A stretch of DNA of 64,000 bases, taken from assembly GCF_022549775.1 (NCBI RefSeq), contig NZ_JAKZGP010000013.1:1-64000 (forward strand), read 5' to 3'. The position numbers and the translations under genes were made by a program. The notes under the pieces were generated by a model, which was not told the origin of the DNA, ran no database searches, and saw nothing but the letters and a program-made list of their open reading frames with translations. Source of the stretch: Belliella filtrata. GTDB lineage: Bacteria; Bacteroidota; Bacteroidia; Cytophagales; Cyclobacteriaceae. Each line of letters begins with the position of its first letter. Position 1 is the stretch's first letter. Shown here in pieces: positions 16,814 through 25,123 of this stretch.

Positions 16814-18097
16814 CTACCCTTTCATTTTCTTATACCTTAACAAAGCTTCCAAGAAATAATAGTCTGCATAAATTAGGGGAACATCTACTTCATTGCCACT
16901 AGGCAGGTTCCCTGTGCTGTGCTTTAACAGAAAATATGGATTGGCCTCACCTGAATTCAGGTATGTATCTGAACTTAAAGATTTCAACATATTTTCTGCT
17001 GCATCAAAATACTTCTGCTTTTGCTCACCATCAACATAAGTCGACAATGCTAATAAAGCTGAAGCCGTGATGGCAGCAGCTGATGCATCCCTTGGCTGCT
17101 TGTCAAATAGTGATGGATCAAAATGCCAATCAGGAACAAAACCATCTTCTCCTACATTGAAATCCCAAACAGGGATAAAATCTTCAGGCAATTTCGGGTG
17201 ATCAAGAAAGAAATCTGCCAAACCAATAGCAGTTTCCAAAAACTGCTTGTCTTGGGTAGCGCGGTACATGGTCGTAAAACCATAAATTCCCCATGCCTGT
17301 CCTCTTGCCCAAGTAGAATTATCAGAGAACCCTTGTAATGTCTGCTGATGAAGAACTTCTCCATTTTTAGGATCATAATTGACCACATGGTAGGTGCTGA
17401 AATCTTCCCTGATATGATTTCTCATCGTTTGGGTAGCATGCTTTACAGCTACATCATAATATGTAGAATCTCCAGTAATCTCAGTTACATAGCAAAGCAA
17501 TTCCAAGTTCATCATGTTATCCATAATGACAGGAAATTCCCAAGTGTTGATCTCTCCCTTTGATTTTCTCTTGTTCCAAGATTGGATGCTTCCAACTATC
17601 GGGGAATATCTTTTCAATAATGACTTTGCTGACTCAATCAGTATTTGATCATACGCTTTATTTTTCTCAAACCTCAAAGCATTGCCATAGCTACAAAACA
17701 TCATGAAACCAATGTCATGATGACTTGTATTGAATTGGTTAGATTCCAATGAATGAGTCCAATCCAAAGCGGCATTTTTCCATTGCTCATCCCCCGTGTA
17801 TTCATACATATACCAAAGTATCCCAGGCCAAAAACCACCTGTCCATTCATCGATTTGCAAATATTTGATGCTGCCATCAGCATTTACAGCATGAGGGTAG
17901 TCCTCGAAGTTTCCTTCAGTTTCTTTGAGCAAATTAACATAAAGTGGCTTTGCAGCTTCAAAACTTTGATTTACAAAATCGACACTTGGAACTTCAGATG
18001 CGGTCTCTTCTTGGACTTTTTCAGAACAGGCAAAAAAAAGTTGAAAAACCAATCCAAAAAGGAGGAAAATAGAGATTTTAGTATTGAAAGCTTTCAT
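16814..18097 (-). CDS. GH88 unsaturated glucuronyl hydrolase, lipoprotein
   Basis: A 427-aa (alpha/alpha)6-barrel enzyme. It removes the 4,5-unsaturated uronic acid left at the non-reducing end of oligosaccharides by polysaccharide lyases. The N-terminus ends in FFAC (Cys24), a lipobox, so it is probably membrane-anchored in the periplasm. D128 (HHDIGFM) and D193 (FPVIMDNMMN) fit the two catalytic Asp of GH88, and WARGQAWGIYGF is also family-typical. It is the last gene of locus 2, 33 bp after the propeller gene. Its presence implies that the target glycan contains uronic acid and is first cut by a lyase. Confidence 0.9.
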   Translation of the reverse strand: MKAFNTKISIFLLFGLVFQLFFACSEKVQEETASEVPSVDFVNQSFEAAKPLYVNLLKETEGNFEDYPHAVNADGSIKYLQIDEWTGGFWPGILWYMYEYTGDEQWKNAALDWTHSLESNQFNTSHHDIGFMMFCSYGNALRFEKNKAYDQILIESAKSLLKRYSPIVGSIQSWNKRKSKGEINTWEFPVIMDNMMNLELLCYVTEITGDSTYYDVAVKHATQTMRNHIREDFSTYHVVNYDPKNGEVLHQQTLQGFSDNSTWARGQAWGIYGFTTMYRATQDKQFLETAIGLADFFLDHPKLPEDFIPVWDFNVGEDGFVPDWHFDPSLFDKQPRDASAAAITASALLALSTYVDGEQKQKYFDAAENMLKSLSSDTYLNSGEANPYFLLKHSTGNLPSGNEVDVPLIYADYYFLEALLRYKKMKG

Positions 18098-18130
18098 TTT
18101 TTTTAATTTTCATCGTAAACACATGATTGA

Positions 18131-20101
18131 TCAATTGGACTTTGGCTTGTATGACCAAAGCTCGGTCGCTTTTCTGAAGAACAATGTCCCATCATCTCCC
18201 ATCACCAATAGCCCCGTATCTTCTGCAATTTTAGTAACAGCCTTGGACGATGGATCAATTTTGAAAAGCATCCGGTTATCAGTCCCATAGATGTTTCCAT
18301 CTGGGTGCAATACCAAAAATGCACTTCTCCAAATATGACTTTTGAACTCCGGAAAATCATAAAGCTTATGTGTGGAAATCAAGCTGTTGCTCTCAACATC
18401 AAAGATAAATAGCGTACCATCTGCCATACCCCAGATATTCCCGTCTGGCCCTTCGATCATCCCTGTGACCGCAGAAGCTCCAGCTACAGGAACTAATTCT
18501 TCCACCACTTCCATTCTGTCCAAATCCCACACAAACAATTTTGCTTCCTTGGTTTCTGGCATTTTTCCCAATCCTCCAGAAATGGTTGTACCTCCGATTA
18601 AAGCACCTTTGTTAAAAATCAAGCTCGAAATACCTTGTCTTGGTACAGGCTGCTCAAAAGTCTTCAATTCTTCTGAATCAATATCATAAATCACCAAAGC
18701 ACCTCCTAGCTTGCCATACTCTGGAATCATCCCAAATGCCATTTTTCTTAATTCAGGAATTGCCGCTAAGGCAAAAGACCTACTTTGACCATCTATCTGA
18801 CCCAGAGCTTTTGGATTGCTGTCTGCTATACTCCATTCATTTTTGGTATCCAAGACATAAAATTTCCCTTTAGGATAAATCCCAATATAGATTTTATCTT
18901 CAAAAACAGCCATTCCTTCTGTTTGATCTAAGCCCTTATGCTCTTGGTGAATTCCTGTAGTAGGATCAAAAGATGCATGCCCACCTGCCAAATATCCCCC
19001 CGTCCACACCTTTCCATCAGGACCAAAGGTGATCGCATTGATGGGAATAGGCTGCCCAGGGATTGCCAGTTTTGTGCTTTTTTCAGTCTTTGCTTTGAAG
19101 TTGTATTCGATCAGGTTTCCACCTGAGCTTAACATCAGAAGATCTCCGTTCTCTTTATGCAAAAATGCATTGGAAGTTCCTGATTCTTTCAAAATCACTT
19201 TACTTTTCCTAAAGTTTTTCTTTGGATCAAAAGCCAAAATATTGCCTTTGGAAGTCAGATATACTTGCTTTCCTGTCTTATCTGAGGTTATAGCTTTCAT
19301 ATCCATCCCTGTGATTTCCTGCTCAAACACCTTAGTTTTCAGGTTGTAAATTAGCGTCTCGCTACCCGCTGTGAGCAGTGCAAAAAGTCTATCTTCGCCA
19401 TTTTTACCTGGAATGATTTCAAGGGAATAGACAAACTCTTTGTCTTGATATTTCTCTGGAAGCAAACTCTTCTTGCTACCTGTCTTTGGATCTATCTCAA
19501 TCAGATGCGCACGCGAACCAATTCCTGCATACAAGAGCCCTGTTCTATGATGAAATGCCAAGCTTCTAACATAATTCTCCCCTTCCACGATTGGTCCATT
19601 TCCAATATCTGAAAATCCATGATCAGGATGATACCTGAAAATCCTACACCCAGGATAAGTCGCTCCAAAAACTTCTCGGTCAAAACCAGAAGTCAAATTC
19701 CACAGATAGGTCTCACCTTCTAATACAATGCCCAGGTCTTCGATTTCCTGAGTACCGGGCGTATGTTTGAATAGACTTCCATTTGCTCCAGGAATATACA
19801 GATCACCATCAGTTGATTGGGTAAGGTCCCACACCCCGTCAGCTTTTGGCAAAGGAACATCCAACACCAGCTTCTTTGATGCCACATCAAAAGCCAAAAG
19901 ATGTGCTGGTTCTCCTCTGACTACCGTATAAATTAATGTATTGCCATTTTTATCATCGACAAACAAACTACCTTGAATCATAGAGGCGGTCAATTGGACT
20001 CCATGATTGACAAATTCAGCAGATTTCACTTCTTGTGCCTGTAGGGTACCGATGGCGATACAATTGAGCAAGAAAATGGAAATTACCCGAGTTAAAATCA
20101 T
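18131..20101 (-). CDS. Secreted beta-propeller (WD40/SMP-30-like) protein
   Basis: A 656-aa exported protein built of repeated short blades with patterns such as GPDGKVWTGGYLAG, GPDGNIWGMADGT and HPDGNIYGTDNRM, typical of NHL/SMP-30/YVTN-like propellers; about two seven-bladed propellers would fit. I chose the ATG at 20101 because it gives a clean signal peptide (MILTRVISIFLLNCIAIGTLQAQ) and starts just after the stop of the upstream aldolase gene; a longer frame would overlap that gene and spoil the signal. No catalytic motif is evident. Within this locus it may bind glycan or act as a lactonase or lyase-like enzyme; the role is unknown. Confidence 0.8.
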   Translation of the reverse strand: MILTRVISIFLLNCIAIGTLQAQEVKSAEFVNHGVQLTASMIQGSLFVDDKNGNTLIYTVVRGEPAHLLAFDVASKKLVLDVPLPKADGVWDLTQSTDGDLYIPGANGSLFKHTPGTQEIEDLGIVLEGETYLWNLTSGFDREVFGATYPGCRIFRYHPDHGFSDIGNGPIVEGENYVRSLAFHHRTGLLYAGIGSRAHLIEIDPKTGSKKSLLPEKYQDKEFVYSLEIIPGKNGEDRLFALLTAGSETLIYNLKTKVFEQEITGMDMKAITSDKTGKQVYLTSKGNILAFDPKKNFRKSKVILKESGTSNAFLHKENGDLLMLSSGGNLIEYNFKAKTEKSTKLAIPGQPIPINAITFGPDGKVWTGGYLAGGHASFDPTTGIHQEHKGLDQTEGMAVFEDKIYIGIYPKGKFYVLDTKNEWSIADSNPKALGQIDGQSRSFALAAIPELRKMAFGMIPEYGKLGGALVIYDIDSEELKTFEQPVPRQGISSLIFNKGALIGGTTISGGLGKMPETKEAKLFVWDLDRMEVVEELVPVAGASAVTGMIEGPDGNIWGMADGTLFIFDVESNSLISTHKLYDFPEFKSHIWRSAFLVLHPDGNIYGTDNRMLFKIDPSSKAVTKIAEDTGLLVMGDDGTLFFRKATELWSYKPKSN

Positions 20102-20105
20102 CGCA

Positions 20106-21170
20106 TTATGCTTTATCATTTTCAAAAAAAGAATTGACAAAATCATCATCATTCAGTTCTGGATAGCTTTCATATACCCTGTCTAACTCCTCTTTTTGAC
20201 CTGGAGAAAGAACTTCTTTGGGGTTCAAGCACCAAATACCTTCCAATAATCCTTGTCTTCTCAAAATCTCGTGAATACCTGGAATACATCCATGGAAGCT
20301 ATTTGCAGGATCAAACATCGCTGCATTGACATCTGTAATTGCGATGCCTTTTGTCAACAGTTTTTGGTAGCCTTCTCCATCACTTGAGGATTTGAAAGAT
20401 TTGATTTCATCCAAAAGCGCTACAGCCTTCTGTGTCCAAACAGCCCAGTGGCCAAGCAATCCTCCAACAAATTCCTTTTCATAGGTTTGGCCATTGACAT
20501 TGAAACTATATTTGGTCAAGAGGTCAGCTACAATATTGTCATCATTTCCAGTGTACATGGCAATCTCATCCTTGCGGCTGCTTGTGGCTACTGCCCGCAT
20601 GACATCCAAGGTTTGGTACCTATTGAAAGATGCGCATTTGATTGCTTCCACATTGGGGATTTCGGCGAATCTTGACCAAAAATTAAAGCTGAAAATTCTA
20701 CCTCCAACTGAAGGCTGTAAGTAGAAACCAAAAACAGGGATGATTTCGGCAACTTTTCTTACGTGTTCAAGAATTTCAGACTCTGACCATCCTTGTAAAC
20801 CGCCCATACTTAGCAAACCCATATCATAACCATACTCCGAAGCCAATCTCGCCTCAGCTATGGCCTGATCTGTAGGGCCACAGATTCCTGCAATTTTCAA
20901 AAAAGGCCTGTCCAAATGCTGCTTTTCTACTTCCTTTGAAGCCAATCTGAGGACAGTTTCAAATAGATTGATCTTTGGATCTCTAATCTCAAATTGCGTC
21001 GAATGAACTCCTACAGCAATACCTCCTGCTCCAGAGGAAATATAATACCTTGTCAATTGCCGCTGTTTTGCCTCGTCCAAAGACCTATCAGCTCGCAATG
21101 CCAAAGGGTGAGCAGGTATAACTGTCCCTTGATGTAAATGTGTCTTTAACTTTTCGCTTAAATGTGTCAT
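20106..21170 (-). CDS. Dihydrodipicolinate synthase/N-acetylneuraminate lyase family aldolase
   Basis: A 354-aa class I aldolase-fold protein. The Schiff-base Lys is K178 (VEAIKCASF) and the partner Tyr is Y150 (FGFYLQPSVGG). The usual GTTGE carboxylate-binding loop near residue 50 is replaced by GVHST, and the protein is about 50 residues longer than DapA, so it is not a lysine-biosynthesis enzyme. A 2-keto-3-deoxy sugar-acid aldolase or dehydratase is the natural guess given the locus. Its ATG overlaps the stop of the SDR gene by one base (TAATG), so translation is coupled. Cytoplasmic. Confidence 0.82.
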   Translation of the reverse strand: MTHLSEKLKTHLHQGTVIPAHPLALRADRSLDEAKQRQLTRYYISSGAGGIAVGVHSTQFEIRDPKINLFETVLRLASKEVEKQHLDRPFLKIAGICGPTDQAIAEARLASEYGYDMGLLSMGGLQGWSESEILEHVRKVAEIIPVFGFYLQPSVGGRIFSFNFWSRFAEIPNVEAIKCASFNRYQTLDVMRAVATSSRKDEIAMYTGNDDNIVADLLTKYSFNVNGQTYEKEFVGGLLGHWAVWTQKAVALLDEIKSFKSSSDGEGYQKLLTKGIAITDVNAAMFDPANSFHGCIPGIHEILRRQGLLEGIWCLNPKEVLSPGQKEELDRVYESYPELNDDDFVNSFFENDKA

Positions 21171-22186
21171 TAGAATTTACCTCCTCTTTCTTGAAAATGT
21201 GTTGATTTACCAAATTCATCACCGCCTTGCAGCATCCATGCCGCTGTGACATCAATGATTTCTCTGACAGAGACTTTCGGATAGCCAAAAATGCGATGGC
21301 TTTCAGAAGCATTATTGAGCAAAGCAGTACCCGTAGGTTCATTGACAAACTGTGGAATTTTACCAAACAATTCTCCGAATCTATTTGCAATCCACCTGAT
21401 CGATAGTATCTCAGGGCCTGTCACATTGAGTATTTTTGCGGGAGCTTCAGCGTGCAACAAGGACCTGATAGCGATTTCATTGGCATCATGCTGCCAGATG
21501 ACGTTTACATTTTCTGTACGAAGATCTATAGGGTTTTCATTCAATACCGACTTGGCAATTTCCATCATCACACCATACCTGAAATCCACGGCGTAATTGA
21601 GTCTATATATCAGTGTTTTAGTTTTGTTTTTCTTTGCGAAATATTCAAATACCCTCTCTCTACCAAGGCATGATTGAGCATATTCACCTATGGGATCGGG
21701 GGTAGTCTCCTCGGAAGCTCCTCCAGATGTCACAGGAACAAAAGGGAGCACATTACCTGAAGAGAAGACGACTAAATTTGAATTCTTGAATTTCTCTGCT
21801 ACCCTTCCTGGCAAATAGGCATTCATGGCCCAAGTAAACCCTTCATTGCCAGTAGTTCCAAACTTATTTCCTGCCAAATAGATGACATTCTTCACATCAG
21901 GTAGATTTTGTAGCTTTTCATCATCAAGGAGATCACACACAATCGTCTCTATACCAACATCTTCAAGTGCCCTTTTCGCATTTTGGTCAGAAAACCTTGA
22001 TGCCCCAATGATTCTTTTCTCTATACCTGCTGCTTTGCAAGCGTCTACTGCAAGCTTGCCCATACTCGGCCCCATTTTTCCTCCAATACCAAGAAGCAAG
22101 ATATCACCTTCGATCTTAGCCATATCATGAATCAAGGCCTCAGATGGCATCGTCATCTCTTGCTCCAATGTTTTTAAATCTTTCAT
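21170..22186 (-). CDS. NAD-dependent epimerase/dehydratase family protein, altered active site
   Basis: A 338-aa extended short-chain dehydrogenase. The dinucleotide-binding loop is GIGGKMG (33-39), a variant of GxxGxxG, and SSG (142-144) supplies the catalytic Ser region. The YxxxK motif reads YAQSC (169-173): Tyr is kept but the Lys is replaced by Cys. This may mean altered chemistry or a non-catalytic role. The C-terminal half keeps the family fold (LNVTGPEILSIRWIANRFGELFG). Coupled by overlap to the downstream aldolase and 34 bp after the transporter, it presumably acts on a sugar or sugar acid in the same pathway. Confidence 0.82.
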   Translation of the reverse strand: MKDLKTLEQEMTMPSEALIHDMAKIEGDILLLGIGGKMGPSMGKLAVDACKAAGIEKRIIGASRFSDQNAKRALEDVGIETIVCDLLDDEKLQNLPDVKNVIYLAGNKFGTTGNEGFTWAMNAYLPGRVAEKFKNSNLVVFSSGNVLPFVPVTSGGASEETTPDPIGEYAQSCLGRERVFEYFAKKNKTKTLIYRLNYAVDFRYGVMMEIAKSVLNENPIDLRTENVNVIWQHDANEIAIRSLLHAEAPAKILNVTGPEILSIRWIANRFGELFGKIPQFVNEPTGTALLNNASESHRIFGYPKVSVREIIDVTAAWMLQGGDEFGKSTHFQERGGKF

Positions 22187-22220
22187 ATTTTATATTTTCA
22201 TTTTGTCTTACCAGAAGCAT

Positions 22221-23432
22221 TTATTTAATAAAGAGTTGATAGAAATTCCATCCTGCAAGGCCAAAAAGCAAAAGCAATCCTATCATACCTACATACCTTG
22301 AAAACCAGCTATTCACATTATTCTTCATAATCTTTGCATCATTTGCTATGGCGAACATGGCCATACCTATGAAAGGAACAAGAAAAATGGTGACACTTTG
22401 AGCGAAAATGATCAGTTCTAATGGTAACTTTCCGAATATCAATGAAATACTAGCTCCGCACACCATTACCAAAGCGATGAAGCTTTTGACAATTTTATCA
22501 TTCAAACTTTTTCCAAATCCTAATGAATCAGCCAACAAACTCCCACCCACGGTAGCATTGCCAACCAAAGAAGAAAAAGATGCTCCAAACAAACCTGCTA
22601 AAAACAAGTGAGATGCATAGGAGCCAAATAGTGGCTGCAAGGCCATGGACATTTCTGAGGCGCTATTCACCTGGATTCCCTGTGGATGCAATACGGCTGC
22701 CCCACAGATAATTACTACTGCACTCATCACACCCAAAATCATGATCCCTGTAGCACTTTTGTTCTCTCCCTGCTGTCCAGGCTTTCTGTTTTCCTGCACC
22801 AAATACGCCTGATAAAATGCTCCTACAATAGAAAAACATGATGCCACAAAGGCTATCAGCAATCCTTCAGACCCATCAGGAATCGATGGAATAAAACCAT
22901 TTACAATCCTTGAGAAGGAAGGCTTGGCCAAAAAAACTGTCGTCAAAAAGGATAAAAGCATGATGCCCACCAATGTGATCATCAACCTTTCTAAGGTCTT
23001 GTAGAAGCTCCTAAAAAAAAGCAACGCAACTCCTAAAGCATTGAAAACCAAAACCCAAACCCATGCAGCTGTTCCAGAAGCTTCAGCGACAGCTATTCCC
23101 ACACCAATGGAGTTTCCTGCCTGAAATGATGTAGAAACGAGAAAAACACCAAAACCAATCGTGATACCAGCAATTCTTCCCCATTTGGTTCTAATCAAAG
23201 AAAGTAAACTTTCTTGGCTACTGATGCCGATTCTAGCTCCCATCCCTGTAAAAATCAACATAAAGAAAATAGCGATCACCACTATCCAAAGCATGTCATA
23301 AGCATACTCAGCACCCAATCTGGAAGTTATGGTCATTTTGCTAGGACCGAAAACCAAAGCAGCGGTGATAATGCCTGGCCCTAAGGCCATCAATTTCAAG
23401 ATAAGTTTATTGCTATTCTTTTGATTAGACAT
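22221..23432 (-). CDS. Nramp-family-like membrane transporter lacking the metal-binding motif
   Basis: A 403-aa integral membrane protein with about 11 helices and overall Nramp (LeuT-fold) likeness, e.g. the opening LMALGPGIITAALVFGPSK and the following AYDMLWIV segment. The DPGN motif of helix 1, which binds the metal, is GPSK here (29-32), and the helix 6 M-P-H segment reads VGAFYQAYL (203-211). Metal transport is therefore doubtful. It lies 2 bp after the dehydrogenase gene and 34 bp before the SDR gene, and is the only inner-membrane transporter of the locus. I infer that it imports the sugar or sugar acid, probably coupled to protons or sodium. Confidence 0.75.
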   Translation of the reverse strand: MSNQKNSNKLILKLMALGPGIITAALVFGPSKMTITSRLGAEYAYDMLWIVVIAIFFMLIFTGMGARIGISSQESLLSLIRTKWGRIAGITIGFGVFLVSTSFQAGNSIGVGIAVAEASGTAAWVWVLVFNALGVALLFFRSFYKTLERLMITLVGIMLLSFLTTVFLAKPSFSRIVNGFIPSIPDGSEGLLIAFVASCFSIVGAFYQAYLVQENRKPGQQGENKSATGIMILGVMSAVVIICGAAVLHPQGIQVNSASEMSMALQPLFGSYASHLFLAGLFGASFSSLVGNATVGGSLLADSLGFGKSLNDKIVKSFIALVMVCGASISLIFGKLPLELIIFAQSVTIFLVPFIGMAMFAIANDAKIMKNNVNSWFSRYVGMIGLLLLFGLAGWNFYQLFIK

Positions 23433-23434
23433 GA

Positions 23435-24922
23435 TTATCTATTTTCTGTAATTGTATTTGCACTTATTGGAGGAGCTGAATTCCCCCATTCTTGTCTGAT
23501 AAATGTCAAGATCGCAGCTAGTTCTTCATCTTTCATAAAGGAAAATGAAGGCATCATCTGTCCATTTTCTTTGTTTTCTAGGCCTTTCAGCAAGATTTGG
23601 ATCAATGGCTCTTTGTTTCCCACCACTGCTTGACTACGTATCAAAGAAGGAAAAATGTCATGGACACCAGTACCATCTTCCTTGTGACAGGAAGCGCAAT
23701 AGCTGCCATATAGCTGCTTTCCATCCATTCCAAGTTCAGCTTTTGGCTTCTCCCCTTTCAAAGGTTCTTTGGTTGTAGCTTTGGTCAAGCTAATTTTTAG
23801 GATTTTATCATCTCCTTGTAAAGGAAATCCAGGCTGAGGATTCCAATCATTGTTACTTGTCGCTACGTAAATCTCTCCCGATGGAACCACCGCCACATCT
23901 CGCAACCTGCCATAATGATTGTCAAAAAATACCGTTTCATCAATGATAGATTTTCCACCTTCGCTGAGCTTCAACACCCTCAGACTTTTCCCTTTCAAAG
24001 TGGTCAACAGCAAACTATTTTTCCACTCATCAATGGCCAAATCACCATAAAAATTAAGTCCAGCAGGTGCTACGACAGGGGTCCATGAATAGACAGGCTC
24101 AAGGGCTTTGTTGATTTTGGCAAATTGCTTTTCTGCTTCTAAATCATGAAATCCTTCAATATGTGGCCATCCATAATTTCCTCCTTTTTGAATCAAATTA
24201 ATCTCATCTTCTATGGCATCTCCATGTTCAGAAGTAAAAATATTGCCCTTGTCATCCAGGGTAAGCCCCTGAATATTTCTAAAGCCTTTTGCCCACACAT
24301 AGCTCCTGGGATCAGGATTATCTTTTGGAATGCTGCCATCCAGATTGATCCTCAAGACTTTCCCGTTGAGGCTTTCATCACTCTGGGCATTGTCGAAACC
24401 ATATGCATCACCGGTCGCCCAAAGGATTTTTCTATCATGACTAAACTTGATCCTTGAACCATTGTGGGCTGTGTTCCCAGGAATTTCTAACAAAACTTGC
24501 GGAGAAACCAAAGCTTCATTCTGCAAGGTATATTTAACAAGTTTATTGGAAATGATGCTATCCACCATGACCGTGTAATTCACAATAACAAATGGGTTGT
24601 TTCCAAAATCAGGATGTACCGCCAAGCCCAACAAGCCTGCTGTCCTCTTTTTCCACACTTCATCAATCCTGAGTAGCTTTTGAATTTCGCCAGTTTGCAA
24701 ATTGATCCGTGAGATTGTACCTAGCTGCTCATTGAACCAGAGGTATCCATCATCAGCATATTCCAAATCCCATGGAACATCAAGATCTTTTGCCAAAACC
24801 TCCACTTTCAACAGGCTTCTTTCAAGTGCTATGTTGTCGACCAATGGAAGTTCTAGCTCCTTATTCGATGAACAGGACAGTAAGACTGAAATTATTAAAA
24901 ATATGGTAATTTGAATTTTCAT
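23435..24922 (-). CDS. PQQ-type sugar dehydrogenase fused to cytochrome c, lipoprotein
   Basis: A 495-aa lipoprotein (lipobox LLSC, Cys17). Residues about 40-380 are a soluble-glucose-dehydrogenase/YliI-type six-bladed propeller with VPWDLEY, AHNGSRIKF (catalytic His region), FTSEHGD and GGNYGWP. A C-terminal cytochrome c domain has CASCH (409-413) and a Met ligand in MMPSF (near 457). The enzyme would oxidise a sugar in the periplasm or at the surface and pass electrons through its own heme to the respiratory chain. PQQ use is inferred from the family; no PQQ synthesis genes are in the window. Co-transcribed with the Nramp-like gene, 2 bp downstream. Confidence 0.88.
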   Translation of the reverse strand: MKIQITIFLIISVLLSCSSNKELELPLVDNIALERSLLKVEVLAKDLDVPWDLEYADDGYLWFNEQLGTISRINLQTGEIQKLLRIDEVWKKRTAGLLGLAVHPDFGNNPFVIVNYTVMVDSIISNKLVKYTLQNEALVSPQVLLEIPGNTAHNGSRIKFSHDRKILWATGDAYGFDNAQSDESLNGKVLRINLDGSIPKDNPDPRSYVWAKGFRNIQGLTLDDKGNIFTSEHGDAIEDEINLIQKGGNYGWPHIEGFHDLEAEKQFAKINKALEPVYSWTPVVAPAGLNFYGDLAIDEWKNSLLLTTLKGKSLRVLKLSEGGKSIIDETVFFDNHYGRLRDVAVVPSGEIYVATSNNDWNPQPGFPLQGDDKILKISLTKATTKEPLKGEKPKAELGMDGKQLYGSYCASCHKEDGTGVHDIFPSLIRSQAVVGNKEPLIQILLKGLENKENGQMMPSFSFMKDEELAAILTFIRQEWGNSAPPISANTITENR

Positions 24923-24958
24923 GTTTTTAGATTCTTTTCAATGCTCAAAGAGAGAATT

Positions 24959-24986
24959 CAAAGTAGGATATACATTTTTTGGCAAC
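24959..24986 (-). promoter_or_regulatory. Weak internal promoter candidate before the dehydrogenase gene
   Basis: On the minus strand GTTG (24986-24983) and TACTTTG (24965-24959) are separated by 17 nt and resemble the Bacteroidota consensus with one missing base. The 201-bp gap after the lyase-like gene leaves room for a separate start of the catabolic genes. Confidence 0.25.
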
Positions 24987-25123
24987 CGGCACACCGAATC
25001 TGGAAAAGGAGGCAACCTGCCTGACAGATGTGCTTTTCATTGGTTGAATGGATGATTTGCTTTAGCAGCATTTCTTTCTTTTCATAGTGAATGCTTTATC
25101 TCTTCCATTGCTCATTGAAGGCA

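Noticed and set aside
20102-20152. Longer start for the propeller protein
   Set aside because: It overlaps the aldolase gene by 47 bp and puts extra residues before a clean signal peptide at 20101.
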